From Stutzerimonas stutzeri (GTDB lineage: Bacteria > Pseudomonadota > Gammaproteobacteria > Pseudomonadales > Pseudomonadaceae): 64,000 nucleotides of DNA. The stretch lies in the NCBI RefSeq assembly GCF_019090095.1, contig NZ_JAGQFP010000002.1, positions 1,178,001-1,242,000 of the forward strand, read 5' to 3'. Below are positions 17,564-27,221 of this stretch, one piece after another; position 1 is the stretch's first letter, and every line of letters starts with the position of its first letter. The notes beneath the pieces are model-generated. The model was not told the origin of the DNA and did not search any database. It worked only from the letters and a program-made list of their open reading frames with translations. A program made the position numbers and the translations under genes.

Positions 17564-18337
17564 CTAGCGACTCGGTTTGCGCAGCAAGGCGTCCAGCACG
17601 GCCTCGCATGCGGCGTCCCATGGCGCGCTGGACTGCCGCCGGTTCAGCACATCGAGGCCTTTGGCGGTATAGGTGCCGGGAGTGGCGATGCCTTGCCCCA
17701 GCGTGCTCAAACTCTGCCCGGGCTGATGGCGAGCGCTGGCCACGCAGTCCTGCAAATTGCCCAGCACCAGATCCCTGGCTTTGTCGGCTGGCAGGCCCTT
17801 GTCGGTCAGCCACTGCTGTAGATCCTGAAGAAAGAAGTAGAACCAGCCGTTCATGCAGGCCGCGACGGTGGCCAGCTCGAAGTCGGGCTCCTGATCCAGT
17901 ACGACCAGATTGCCGAGCGGGGCTAGGAGCTGTTCAGCCTGGTCATCGGGAGGGCAGACCACCACCGTCGATTGGTTGATCTGAGCGGCATAGGAGAGCA
18001 TGGCCCGGACGCAGCGGGCGCCAGGGAAATGATCCTCGAGCGTCTGCAGGCTGACCCCGGCTGCCAGGGAAATCAGCAACTGCCCTGGCGCTACGCTGAT
18101 CTCGGCGGCAACGGCCGGTACGGCATCGGGGCGTACGCCGAGCAGCAACGCGTCGGCCTGGTCTACCACGGCCTGATTGCTTGGCATCACCACGCAGTGC
18201 TCGTCGACCGCCAGGGCCGCGGCGCGTTCGTGGTTGCGTGGAGAAAGATAGATGATGCCGTCGAAGCGGCTGCGGCGAAGGCCGAGCACCACCTTTTCGG
18301 TCAAATCACCGACACCCAGAATGCCCAGACGCTGCAT
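17564..18337 (-). CDS. divergent pyrroline-5-carboxylate reductase-like protein
   Basis: A 257-residue protein of the ProC/P5CR family. It has the N-terminal NAD(P)-binding loop (LGILGVGDLTEKV, residues 4-16), LLISLAAGVS near 100, and a C-terminal dimer domain with ATPGTYTAKGL. True P5C reductases have R-x-M-P-N-T-P in the middle; here the same place reads RAMLSYAAQINQS, so the PN motif is lost. It may act on another imine or have another role. The start at 18337 follows GGGGTAA. It lies between the REP array and the YdiJ-type dehydrogenase on the same strand. Confidence 0.8.
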   Translation of the reverse strand: MQRLGILGVGDLTEKVVLGLRRSRFDGIIYLSPRNHERAAALAVDEHCVVMPSNQAVVDQADALLLGVRPDAVPAVAAEISVAPGQLLISLAAGVSLQTLEDHFPGARCVRAMLSYAAQINQSTVVVCPPDDQAEQLLAPLGNLVVLDQEPDFELATVAACMNGWFYFFLQDLQQWLTDKGLPADKARDLVLGNLQDCVASARHQPGQSLSTLGQGIATPGTYTAKGLDVLNRRQSSAPWDAACEAVLDALLRKPSR

Positions 18338-18656
18338 AACGCTTACCCCGCCGACTGTTGGTTTGCTGTAGTCGCCGCGCGCGGACCCTGAAGCCCGTCG
18401 CTGCAGCACGCACAGGCAGAAACTACACCGGCTACGCCGTGAGTTCACCAGCACAGGTGCCGTTACGCCGCGCCAGGCTAGCTGGCGGCCTGGTACCGGC
18501 ATTGGCCGCCACGAGGGCGAGCACAGCGCGCACTATCGGCGCGCCGGATCTGGCTATCGACCTTAGCCACTCCTTCCATTGCGATGGCTTCGACAGGAAT
18601 CTCGACGAAGCCTGCCGATCGCAGAGGAGGCCGCGCTGGTCTCCGTGCTGGAGCTT
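18338..18656. other. intergenic stretch, nothing identified
   Basis: About 320 nt between the start of the ProC-like gene and the stop of the dehydrogenase gene. No gene, RNA or clear terminator is seen; it should contain the promoter of the ProC-like gene. Confidence 0.35.
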
Positions 18657-21600
18657 TCAACAGGACGCGCTGGCCGCCCGGTACTGCTCCAGCAACGCCT
18701 CTATCGGATGGCGCAGCTTGGCATCGTTGAACCGGGAGGTCTGGCTGCGGCAGGAGTAGCCGGTTGCCAGGGGCTCGGCCTGATCGTCGGCAGCGATGGC
18801 GCGGGCCCAGGATTGCTCGAAGATCACCTTGGACGTCGCCAGATTGCGTGCTTCGTGACCGTAGGTGCCGGACATCCCGCAGCAGCCGGTCGCCTGGGTC
18901 GCCAGGCTGAGACCGGCCTGTTTGAACACCTGGTTCCACAGCGCCGCGCTCGGTGCGGCATTGGTCTTTTCGGTGCAGTGAGCCAGCAGCCGATAGGGCG
19001 CGGGCGTGGCGGCTTCGGCGGTCCGCTCTGGCAGCGCCTTGATCAACCACTCCTGCGGCAGCAGCACGTCAGGGCAGGTCAAGCCGGGAATCTTGGCGTA
19101 TTCCTGGCGGTAGACCAGGGTCATCGCCGGATCCAGTCCCACCAGCGGCACGTCGAAGCCCGCCAGCGCCTGCAGGCGCCGGGCATTGCGCCGCGCCGTA
19201 CGGGTGAAGGCGCCGAGGAAGCCTTGCACGTGCAGCGGCTTGCCGTTGGGCGAGTAGGGCGCCAGGTACACCTGAAAACCGGCCCGGCTCGCCAGCTCGA
19301 TGAAGGCGGCGAACACCGGCGTCTCGAAATAGCGGGTAAAGGCGTCCTGCACCAGGATCACGCTCTTGGCGCGCTGCTCGGCATTCAGCGCGGCGAGCGC
19401 CTTGGGCGTAGCGGTCGCGACCTTCCAGCGTCGGCAGGCAGCGGAGAAATCGAAGTCGCTGATCAGTGGGCTGTCGACCATGCCGATGTGCTTGGCCATC
19501 AGCGTGCTGATCCAGGACGCGCCCATCGGCGCGTTGTACAGCCAGGGCACGCGGGCAAACAGCGGCAGGCTGAATTCCAGCGAGCCGATCAGGTAGTCGC
19601 GCAGCGGGCGCAGGTAGCGGCGGTGGTACAGCTCGAGAAAGCGCGAGCGGAATTCCGGCACGTTGACCTTCACCGGGCACTGCCCAGCGCAGGACTTGCA
19701 CGCCAGGCAGCCGGCCATGGCGTCATACACCTCGTGGGAGAAGTCCGCTTCACCGTCCCGCGTGTTGCGCCAGCGCGTGGGCAGCGAGCGTAGGAAGTTC
19801 AGCGACCCGCCAACGGCCGGGCTCAGTACGTCGGCGCCGGCCTGGGTCTGCAGGCGCAGCCACTCGCGCAACAGCGAGGCGCGCCCCTTGGGCGAATGGA
19901 CGCGCTCGCGGGTGGCCTTCCACGAGGGGCACATGGCGTCGTCGGGGTCGTAGTTGTAGCAGGCGCCGTTGCCGTTGCAGTGCACCGCGGTGCCGTAGCT
20001 CTGCCAGACGCTCTCATCGATCTGCCGATCCAGTTCGCCACGCAAGGGCACCTCGTCGACCTTCAGCAGCGGCTCGGCGCTGTCCAGGGGCGTGGCGATC
20101 TTGCCGGGGTTGAGCTGGTTGTGCGGGTCGAACGCGCTCTTGAGCGCCTGTAGCGACGGATACAGTTCGCCGAAGAAGGCGGGCGCGTATTCCGAGCGCA
20201 CGCCTTTGCCATGCTCGCCCCAGAGCAGGCCGCCGTAGCGCTGGGTAAGCTCGGCGACCGCGTCGGAGATGGGGCGTACCATCGCTGCCTGCGCCGGGTC
20301 CTTCATGTCCAGCGCCGGGCGGACATGCAGCACGCCGGCATCGACATGGCCGAACATGCCGTAGGCCAGGCCGTGGCCGTCGAGCAGGGCGCGGAACTCG
20401 GCGATGAACTCCGCCAGGTTTTCCGGCGGCACAGCGGTGTCTTCCACGAAGGGCTGCGGGCGAACCTCGCCCTCCACGTTGCCCAAGAGGCCGACCGCGC
20501 GTTTGCGCATGGCATAGATGCGCGTCACCGCGGCCTGGCCCACGGCGAGGGTATGGCCGAGGCGCTCCACCTGGGTGTCATGCTGCAGGTAGTCGATGAA
20601 CGAGGCGACCCGCGCATCGACCTCTTCGGGATCGTCACCGCTGAATTCCACCAGGTTGATGCCCAGCGTCGGTCGCTGCGATTCCTGTGGGAAATACTCG
20701 GCGACGCCGTGCCAGACGATGTCCTGCATCGCCAGCAGCAGCACCTTGGAATCCACCGTCTCGATGGACAGCGGGCTCATGGTGATCAGTGCGCGCGCGT
20801 CGCGCAGGGCGTCCATGAAGCCGGCGTAGCGGATGTTCACCAGTACCGAATACTTGGGAATCGGCAGCACGTTCAGCTTGGCTTCGACGACAAAGCCGAG
20901 CGAGCCCTCGGCGCCGCAGAGCACGCTGTTGAGGTTGAAGCGGCCATCGGGCTCGCGCAGGTGCGCCAGGTCATAGCCGGTCAGGCAGCGGTTGAGCTTG
21001 GGAAAGCGTGCCTCGATCAGCTCGGCTTTCTCACGCTGGATGCGCTCGGCGCAGCGGTAGACGCTCCCGATGCGATCCTGTCGCGACAGCTGCTCCACCA
21101 GCGTCGGCTCGTCCACCGGAGCGGTGCGCAGGCGCTCGCCGCCCAGCAATACGGTGTCCAGCTCCAGCACGTGGTCGCGCGTCTTGCCGTAGGTGCAGCT
21201 GCCCTGGCCGCTGGCGTCGGTGTTGATCATGCCGCCGATGGTGGCCCGGTTGGAGGTCGAAAGCTCCGGCGCGAAGAACAGCCCATAGGGCTTGAGGGCA
21301 GCGTTCAACTGATCCTTCACCACGCCGCTCTGCACGCGAACCCAGCGCTGCTCGGCGTTGATCTCGAGGATGCGGTTCATGTGCCGCGACAGGTCGACGA
21401 TCACGCCGTCGGTCAAAGACTGCCCGTTGGTCCCGGTGCCGCCGCCACGCGGGGTCAGGCGGACACTTTGATGAGGCGGTTCGCTGACCACCCGAGCCAG
21501 GGTCTGCACATCGTCCGCATCGAGCGGAAACACCGCCGACTGGGGAAAGCGCTGGTAGATGGAGTTGTCAGTCGCCAGCACCGTGCGGCTGGCGCGGTCC

Positions 21601-21695
21601 TGGGCGATCTCGCCGCGAAAACCGGCCGCACGCAGGGCATCGAGAAAGGCAATGTAGGGCGTCGCGGGCGCTTCGGTGGGGATACGGGCAATCAT
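18657..21695 (-). CDS. YdiJ-type FAD/iron-sulfur dehydrogenase (D-2-hydroxy acid oxidation)
   Basis: A 1012-residue fusion protein. Residues about 50-290 form a PCMH-type FAD-binding domain (TPRGGGTGTNGQSLTDG), and about 300-560 the FAD-linked oxidase C-terminal domain. A 4Fe-4S segment (CLACKSCAGQCPVKVNVPEF) lies near 660-680, and a CCG-type region (CCGMSGTYGHEARN) near the C-terminus. This domain order is that of E. coli YdiJ, reported to oxidise D-2-hydroxyglutarate or D-lactate-like acids. The substrate here is inferred only. The divergent LysR gene 141 nt away is the likely regulator. Confidence 0.88.
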   Translation of the reverse strand: MIARIPTEAPATPYIAFLDALRAAGFRGEIAQDRASRTVLATDNSIYQRFPQSAVFPLDADDVQTLARVVSEPPHQSVRLTPRGGGTGTNGQSLTDGVIVDLSRHMNRILEINAEQRWVRVQSGVVKDQLNAALKPYGLFFAPELSTSNRATIGGMINTDASGQGSCTYGKTRDHVLELDTVLLGGERLRTAPVDEPTLVEQLSRQDRIGSVYRCAERIQREKAELIEARFPKLNRCLTGYDLAHLREPDGRFNLNSVLCGAEGSLGFVVEAKLNVLPIPKYSVLVNIRYAGFMDALRDARALITMSPLSIETVDSKVLLLAMQDIVWHGVAEYFPQESQRPTLGINLVEFSGDDPEEVDARVASFIDYLQHDTQVERLGHTLAVGQAAVTRIYAMRKRAVGLLGNVEGEVRPQPFVEDTAVPPENLAEFIAEFRALLDGHGLAYGMFGHVDAGVLHVRPALDMKDPAQAAMVRPISDAVAELTQRYGGLLWGEHGKGVRSEYAPAFFGELYPSLQALKSAFDPHNQLNPGKIATPLDSAEPLLKVDEVPLRGELDRQIDESVWQSYGTAVHCNGNGACYNYDPDDAMCPSWKATRERVHSPKGRASLLREWLRLQTQAGADVLSPAVGGSLNFLRSLPTRWRNTRDGEADFSHEVYDAMAGCLACKSCAGQCPVKVNVPEFRSRFLELYHRRYLRPLRDYLIGSLEFSLPLFARVPWLYNAPMGASWISTLMAKHIGMVDSPLISDFDFSAACRRWKVATATPKALAALNAEQRAKSVILVQDAFTRYFETPVFAAFIELASRAGFQVYLAPYSPNGKPLHVQGFLGAFTRTARRNARRLQALAGFDVPLVGLDPAMTLVYRQEYAKIPGLTCPDVLLPQEWLIKALPERTAEAATPAPYRLLAHCTEKTNAAPSAALWNQVFKQAGLSLATQATGCCGMSGTYGHEARNLATSKVIFEQSWARAIAADDQAEPLATGYSCRSQTSRFNDAKLRHPIEALLEQYRAASASC

Positions 21696-21836
21696 GGTCG
21701 GCTACCGTTGGGTAGGCTGCGATACCTTCAGCACGTGAAGGAATTGGCGCCTACGTTCTACTGATAGCTCGCATTTTCTTGAGCCTCCCGGCGTGCTACA
21801 ACGGTATTTTTCGTCAATAACCTATGAGTTCCATGA

Positions 21837-22730
21837 ATGCATTATCGCCGCCTGACGCCGTCGATGTCCTTGTTGCTGGCCTTCGAAGCGGCCGCGCGTC
21901 ATGAGAGCTATACCCGCGCCGCGCAGGAGTTGTCCCTGACGCAAAGTGCCGTGAGCCGGCAGGTACAGTCGCTGGAGGCGCTGCTTGGAATCACGCTGTT
22001 CAGGCGCGAGGGGCGCAATATCGTGCTGACCGACGTGGGGCGCCTGTATCGCCGCGAATTGGAGGGCGCGCTGACGCAGATCCGCAAGGCAACGCTGCAG
22101 GCGGTGGCTTATGGTTCGGGCATTGGAACGCTACGGTTGGCGCTGCTGCCGACCTTCGGTTCGAAGTGGCTGCTGCCCCGGCTGAATGAGTTCTATGCGG
22201 CCAACCCCGGCGTGCAGGTGCATATCCATTCGAGGATCCAGGCGGTGGACTTCGACGAGGGCGATATCGATGCGGCCATCAGCGTCGGCAGCTCGGATCA
22301 GCCGGGTCTGGTGGTGCATCCACTGCTTGAGGAGCGGATGATCGTGGTCGCCAGCCCGGACGTGCTGGCCGAGCACGAGCAGGACGATCCGGCGGCCATC
22401 GCCCGGCAGTTGCTGCTGCAGGTCGCCAGCCACCCTCCGCTGTGGGCCGACTGGTTCGTGCAGCACGGCCTGAACCCTGAGCAGATGCGCGCCGGCCCCA
22501 ACTTCGAATTGACCTCCCATCTCATCCAGGCAGTGCGCGCCGGCATCGGTGTCGGGCTGGTCCCGCGGCTGCTGGTTGCGGACGAACTGCGTCAAGGCCA
22601 CCTGGTGACCATTGGCGAAACCATCCCCAGCCGGCGCACCTACTGCCTGGTGTATCCGCCGCGCAATGAGGTGCTGCCGTCGCTGGAGGCATTCAAGTCG
22701 TGGCTGCTGCGGTTGCCGGTCGAGCCCTGA
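21837..22730 (+). CDS. LysR-family regulator, GcvA-like
   Basis: A 297-residue LysR regulator of the GcvA subgroup. The N-terminal helix-turn-helix reads SYTRAAQELSLTQSAVSRQVQSLE (about 26-49), followed by the effector domain (about 95-290). It is divergent from the YdiJ-type dehydrogenase gene, so regulation of that gene is the simplest reading. The ATG at 21837 (MHYRRLTPSMSLLLAFE) gives the normal GcvA-type N-terminus. The ribosome site is weak. Confidence 0.92.
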   Translation: MHYRRLTPSMSLLLAFEAAARHESYTRAAQELSLTQSAVSRQVQSLEALLGITLFRREGRNIVLTDVGRLYRRELEGALTQIRKATLQAVAYGSGIGTLRLALLPTFGSKWLLPRLNEFYAANPGVQVHIHSRIQAVDFDEGDIDAAISVGSSDQPGLVVHPLLEERMIVVASPDVLAEHEQDDPAAIARQLLLQVASHPPLWADWFVQHGLNPEQMRAGPNFELTSHLIQAVRAGIGVGLVPRLLVADELRQGHLVTIGETIPSRRTYCLVYPPRNEVLPSLEAFKSWLLRLPVEP

Positions 22731-22799
22731 TCGGCGGTTTGTCTCGATGACTCGCACACAGCCATCAAGGCGCACCGGATCGCTCGCGCGCGGCCAGTG

Positions 22800-23963
22800 T
22801 CAAGGTGCTGGGCTCGGCTCGGCGCTCCGGTCCTCAGCATAAGCGCCGAGCGCGCAGAGCATTGCAAGCACTGTCAGGCCGAGACCGACCCAGGGCGTCA
22901 GCCATACGCCTGCCAAGGCGATAACGAGGCCGCCGACAGCAGCACCCAGTCCTATTCCCACATGCATGGCCGAGGTGTTCAGCGCGACCCCGGCGCTGCC
23001 GCTGGCCGGGTCGCTGTGCAGCAGAAAGCTCTGCACGGCCGGTGAAATCATCCAACTGACCGTGCTCCAGAGCATCACGCAGGGAATGAACAACAGGCTG
23101 TGCAGGGTCAGCGGCAGGGTCACCATCGTCAACGAAAATGCGGCGGGAATCAGCACCAGTGCCGGCCCCGGTCCTACGCGGTCCGACAGCCAGCCACCCA
23201 GATAGCCGCCGCCCAGGGCAGCCAGGCCGATCAGCAACATCAGTCCACTGACTGTCGCGGCGTCTCGCAGGTCGAGCATGGCCGCCAGGTACGGGGTGAA
23301 ATAGGTGAATAACGTGAAATGTCCGCCAAGCAGCAGAATCGAGACGGCCTGGGCCAGCCACAGCGGGCGGTGACTGAGCTGCTTCCAGTAACCGGCGCGA
23401 TCAAGCTGCGCGCCGGGCCGGCACTCTGGCAGGTATCGCCAGAGCAGCAGGCTCAGGGGTAGCGAGTAGAGGGCGATCGCGATGAATATCCAGCGCCAAC
23501 CGAACCAGCTGCTGATTTGAACGCCCAGCGGCACACCGAATACCAGCGAGGCGCTGATGCCCATGAAGAGGATGCCAATCGCACGCCCTTTCTGTCCGGG
23601 TGATGCCAGCTCGGAGGCCAGCAGAGTCGCCGTGGCGATCAGTGTCCCGCAGCAGGCAGCCATGCCCACGCGTGCCAACAGTAGGCCCAGGAAGGTCGAA
23701 CTGATCGCGGCGAATGCGTTGAACAGCGCGAAGGCCAACAACGTGACGACCAGCAGACGGCGTCGCTCCCAGCGTTTGGCCAACCAGGTGATCAACGGCA
23801 CAGCGATGGCAAAGCCAAACGAAAACAGCGTGGTGAGCTGCCCAGCCAAACTGACGGATACGCGAAGGTCGCTGGCCAGGGGCGGCAGAATGCCGATGAG
23901 GATGCTCTCCGCAACGCCGGCGGCGAAGGTCGTGAGCGATAGCAGAAACAGGCGAAGATCCAT
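22800..23963 (-). CDS. MFS transporter (AraJ/arabinose-efflux type)
   Basis: A 387-residue MFS protein with about 12 helices. WLAKRWERRRLLV sits in the motif A position after helix 2, and ARVGMAACCGTLIATATLLASEL spans helix 4. The sequence fits drug/sugar-efflux family members such as AraJ/YdhP. The substrate is unknown. It converges on the LysR gene (69 nt between the stops) and has no partner gene next to it. Confidence 0.88.
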   Translation of the reverse strand: MDLRLFLLSLTTFAAGVAESILIGILPPLASDLRVSVSLAGQLTTLFSFGFAIAVPLITWLAKRWERRRLLVVTLLAFALFNAFAAISSTFLGLLLARVGMAACCGTLIATATLLASELASPGQKGRAIGILFMGISASLVFGVPLGVQISSWFGWRWIFIAIALYSLPLSLLLWRYLPECRPGAQLDRAGYWKQLSHRPLWLAQAVSILLLGGHFTLFTYFTPYLAAMLDLRDAATVSGLMLLIGLAALGGGYLGGWLSDRVGPGPALVLIPAAFSLTMVTLPLTLHSLLFIPCVMLWSTVSWMISPAVQSFLLHSDPASGSAGVALNTSAMHVGIGLGAAVGGLVIALAGVWLTPWVGLGLTVLAMLCALGAYAEDRSAEPSPAP

Positions 23964-24281
23964 AATGGCTCCGATTCCCGGTGAGGGGTTTCGGGCGCTA
24001 CAGGCCTTCGGTTATCCCAGTTGATGGTGAGCCACGGCGAGGGCTCGACGTGGCGTGAAAAACATTAGCGCAGAATAACGGCTTGTCCAAGCGTGGCGGC
24101 GACAGGTCACGCGCGGGGTAAGGCGGAATCGTCTGTTCCAGCTTCCTGAGGCGCTCGCCAGCTTCGCTCAGAAAATCGCCGAAGCGTCGGGAGGGGGCTT
24201 TCGGTTAGCCAGATACCCAACCAAACCGCGCATCGCTTGTCAGTTTCCTTACCTCATAAGAACAAATGGCAAGGAACTGAC
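23964..24281. other. intergenic stretch upstream of the glutaminase-asparaginase gene
   Basis: About 320 nt between two divergently read genes. It must hold both promoters. No operator or RNA gene can be assigned. Confidence 0.35.
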
Positions 24282-25334
24282 ATGAAAAAAAGCTCATTGC
24301 TGGTCGCCGGGCTCTGCGCGGCCCTGCTGGGTAGCGCCTACGCACAAGAGAAGCCCACCGTTCAGCTCATCGCTACCGGCGGAACGATTGCGATGAAGAT
24401 CGACCCGGTCAAGCAGGCACCCGTGCCCGCCATTTCGGGCGATGACCTGCTCGCTACGGTGCCGGAAGTGGCAGAGTTCGCGAAGATCGAAGTCGACAAT
24501 CTGTCGAATGTGCCTTCGGACTACATGGATCCGCCGCGCTGGATCGAACTCACCAAAGCCGTCAATGCGGCGCTGCAGCGCCCAGAAGTGTCGGGCGTGA
24601 TCGTCTCGCACGGCACCGATACGTTGGAGGAAACCGCGTTCTGGCTCGACCTGACGGTCGATTCCGCCAAGCCGGTCGTTGTCATCGGGGCGCAGCGCAA
24701 TGCGTCCTCTTCTGACTTCGACGGCCCGCGCAATCTGCTCAACGCCGTGCGTATCGCTGTCGATGAGCAGGCCAAGGGCAAAGGTGTCCTGCTGGCCATG
24801 AACAACCAGATCAATGCCGCGCGCCATGTGACCAAGACCCATACGGCCAACGTAGAGACCTTTCAGTCCGGCGACTATGGCTTTCTGGGCGAGGTCTATC
24901 CCGACCGCGTGATCTTCGCGAGGGAGCCCCTGCGCCGACAGCACATCGAGATCCAGACCGACACCATGCCCAAGGTGGATATTATCGCCATGTACGGAGG
25001 CGCCGACGGTAGCCTGCTTTGCAGCGCAGTCGACCAGGGCGCGAAGGGGATCGTCGTGCAGGCGCTGGGCATGGGGAACATGAACCAGCCGATGTTCGAG
25101 GCGGTCAAGTACGCGTTGGAAAAGCAGGTGCCCGTCGTGATTTCGACGCGTGTGTATAACGGTCGGGTCATGGCCAACTACGGTTTCGAAGGCGGTGGCA
25201 AAACCACCGCCGATGCAGGTGCCGTCATGGCCGGGAACCTCAGCCCCCAGAAGGCGCGCATTCTCCTCATGCTGCTTCTGCAAAGCGGGACGTCGGGGCA
25301 ACAGGCGCTACAGACCGCATTCGACGCCATGTGA
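24282..25334 (+). CDS. ansB: periplasmic glutaminase-asparaginase (type II)
   Basis: A 350-residue L-asparaginase/glutaminase, exported through a signal peptide (MKKSSLLVAGLCAALLGSAYA, cleavage near 21). Both catalytic threonines are visible: T35 in IATGGTIA and T112 in SHGTDTLEETA, followed by the Lys-containing KGVLLAMNN region. It deaminates Gln and Asn in the periplasm to feed glutamate/aspartate and ammonia uptake. Length and signal peptide fit the Pseudomonas 7A-type glutaminase-asparaginase. CAAGGAAC precedes the ATG at 24282. Confidence 0.95.
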   Translation: MKKSSLLVAGLCAALLGSAYAQEKPTVQLIATGGTIAMKIDPVKQAPVPAISGDDLLATVPEVAEFAKIEVDNLSNVPSDYMDPPRWIELTKAVNAALQRPEVSGVIVSHGTDTLEETAFWLDLTVDSAKPVVVIGAQRNASSSDFDGPRNLLNAVRIAVDEQAKGKGVLLAMNNQINAARHVTKTHTANVETFQSGDYGFLGEVYPDRVIFAREPLRRQHIEIQTDTMPKVDIIAMYGGADGSLLCSAVDQGAKGIVVQALGMGNMNQPMFEAVKYALEKQVPVVISTRVYNGRVMANYGFEGGGKTTADAGAVMAGNLSPQKARILLMLLLQSGTSGQQALQTAFDAM

Positions 25335-25734
25335 ACCGGTATGGCGCTTACCCGGCGACGATTCGCATGTGCCGCCGGGAAAGCTCACCGTGAGGCGAGG
25401 GGCCTGTCACTGGCCGGCTGGCGCTAGCCATTCGCGGGCGTTCGGGCGCTGGCACGACAGGGCGGCGATCGGTCCACCGGCAGCGTGCTCGCTGAATCTA
25501 TGCGAATGTTGAACCCGTACCTTTCCAGAAACCGGAAAGCTGCCTGGGCAAGGCGCTCGAACACAGAGCCGACGTTCCAATGTCACGCCAGGTCCAGCAG
25601 GGTAAGCCCCACATCTACCACCCCCTGGTCAGCTAATCGGGGTGAGGGGAAGTGGAGACTTCAATCATATACTTGGGTCGACACGCTTGGAACGCCATGG
25701 CAGTTCCAGACGCAACTTGCCGCAAGGTGTGCCC
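25335..25734. other. intergenic stretch, nothing identified
   Basis: About 400 nt between ansB and the broken nitrilase-family gene. A TATACT at 25668-25673 could be a -10 element, but no matching -35 is evident. No terminator with a T run follows ansB. Short open frames here look unlike protein. Confidence 0.35.
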
Positions 25735-26558
25735 ATGAAGCTCGAACTCGTACAAATGGCCGGACGCGACGGTGATACGTCCTACAACCTGCAACGCACG
25801 CTCGACGCGATCGCCAGCTGCGCTGCCGATACTGACATCGTGGTTTTCCCCGAATCGTTGATCACCGGCTTTCCGGCGCCGCACACCGTTGCTCGCCTGG
25901 CCGAGCCGCTGGATGGTCCGAGCATGCGTGCCATCCAGCAGGCGGCCAGTCAGTACGATCTGGCGGTTGTCTGTGGCCTGACCGAGGTCGATCAAGGGCG
26001 CTACTACAATACAGCGTTCTGGTGACGCCGGACGGCATCGCCCTGAGCTACCGCAAGACCCACCTGTGGGTTGGCGAAGGCGACGTGGTGCTGCCGGGAG
26101 ACCGGTTCGCCACGGTGGAGTGGCGAGGCGTACGCCTCGGCCTGCTGATCTGTTACGACTGTGAGTTTCCCGAGACGGCACGCGCCCTGGCAGAGCTGGA
26201 TGCCGAGTTGTTGCTGATCACCGACGGCAACATGGAGCCCTACGGCCGCGTGCATCACGCCGCTGTCACGGCGCGCGCCCAGGAAAGCCAGGTGTTCGCG
26301 GTGATGGTGAACCGCGTCGGAAAGGGCGAAGGGGATCTGATCTTCGCTGGCGGCAGCATGGTGGTCAGTCCTTTCGGTCAAGTACTGTTTGCAGCCGGTG
26401 GAGAAGCCTGCCGCCACAGCCTGCACCTGGACATGGCAGACGTCTCGGCCGCGCGCCAGCTGTACCACTATCAGGCGGATCGTCGCCTCAGCCTGCCTGG
26501 CGAACGTATCGAGCACGCTGACGGTCGCCGCGAACTCCTGATTTCCACACGCCACTGA
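25735..26558 (+). pseudogene. carbon-nitrogen hydrolase (nitrilase superfamily), one-base frameshift
   Basis: Two frames together encode one nitrilase-superfamily amidohydrolase of about 274 residues. The first (25735-26025, MKLELVQMAGRDGD...) carries the catalytic Glu in VVFPESLITGF. The second (from about 26017 to 26558) carries the Lys in YRKTHLW and the Cys in LLICYDCEFPE. At about 26014-26018 the sequence reads GCG-TTC-TGG-TGA; one extra G would restore NTAVLVTPDGIALSYRK. All three catalytic residues survive, so the break is recent or a sequencing error. AAGGTG precedes the ATG. Confidence 0.85.
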
Positions 26559-26648
26559 TTCGCCTTAGCGCAATAATACGCACACGCGAAGCGGCCAGAA
26601 TCGGCTTGTGATGGCGCTGAACTCCCGTATTCACCAGGTTTCAGGCAC

Positions 26649-26674
26649 AAAAAAGGACGTCCGTGGACGCCCTT
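26649..26674 (-). terminator. Rho-independent terminator of the tmRNA gene
   Basis: On the minus strand: AAGGGCGTC-CACG-GACGTCCTT followed by T residues. The 9-bp stem (one G-T pair) lies 12 nt after the tmRNA 3' end. Confidence 0.85.
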
Positions 26675-26685
26675 AGCTGTGTATT

Positions 26686-27064
26686 TGGTGGAGCCGGGGG
26701 GATTTGAACCCCCGTCCGCCAGCTCTCCACTGTCGGTACTACATGCTTAGCCAAATCTACTGAGTTAACTCCGCGCCGCCCGATTGGCAGGGTGCTTGGA
26801 GCGAGCTGCATGAGTTTTAGCCGTTACGTCTGCAGCGAACTTGGCGGCGATCCTGTTCTATCTGACAGTCATTTTGGGTTTACAGGCATCCCCTAGTGAC
26901 CGCTGGCGCCGAAGCGACCAGATGAAGGTTAGGCGGCTAGCGCGTACCCTTCGTAGTTGTCGTCGTTGGCAACTATAAGTTTGCAACAGTGGATTTACGA
27001 GTTCTGTTACCAACTCGGCATGCACCTAGAGTTTTGTTACCGGCGTCGAATCCTAATCGGCCCC
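26686..27064 (-). ncRNA. ssrA: tmRNA (transfer-messenger RNA)
   Basis: A 379-nt tmRNA with encoded CCA. The 3' end forms the tRNA-like T arm and acceptor (GGTTCAAATCCCCCCGGC then TCCACCA). The 5' end reads GGGGCCGATTAGGATTCGAC, the conserved start. The resume codon GCC is at 26970-26968 and the tag runs to a TAA at 26931-26929, encoding ANDDNYEGYALAA. With SmpB (encoded at 34.8-35.2 kb), it rescues stalled ribosomes and tags the nascent chains for proteolysis. Confidence 0.97.
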
Positions 27065-27221
27065 ATGAAGCGAGTCGCAGCCTCATGTGCTGCGCAGTGT
27101 ACGCCAGATGCCCTGGCTACGTCGAACACTTGCTAGCCCTAGTTTGGGGCGCTTCATCGGGTTTCAACTGGTATCGCCTAAAATCGGCAAGGACCACGCC
27201 GGGTGGCCCTGCCTGACGGGC

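Noticed and set aside
16745..17821. Overlapping short frames encoding repeated SSVGAGSACDCRAG-type peptides
   Set aside because: They are translations of the REP doublets. The repeat is conserved at DNA palindromes, not at codons, and no ribosome sites precede them.
25485..25775. Small gene of 96 codons between ansB and the nitrilase-family pseudogene
   Set aside because: Composition is Arg/Thr/Ser-rich and unlike a folded protein, there is no ribosome site, and it overlaps the pseudogene start.
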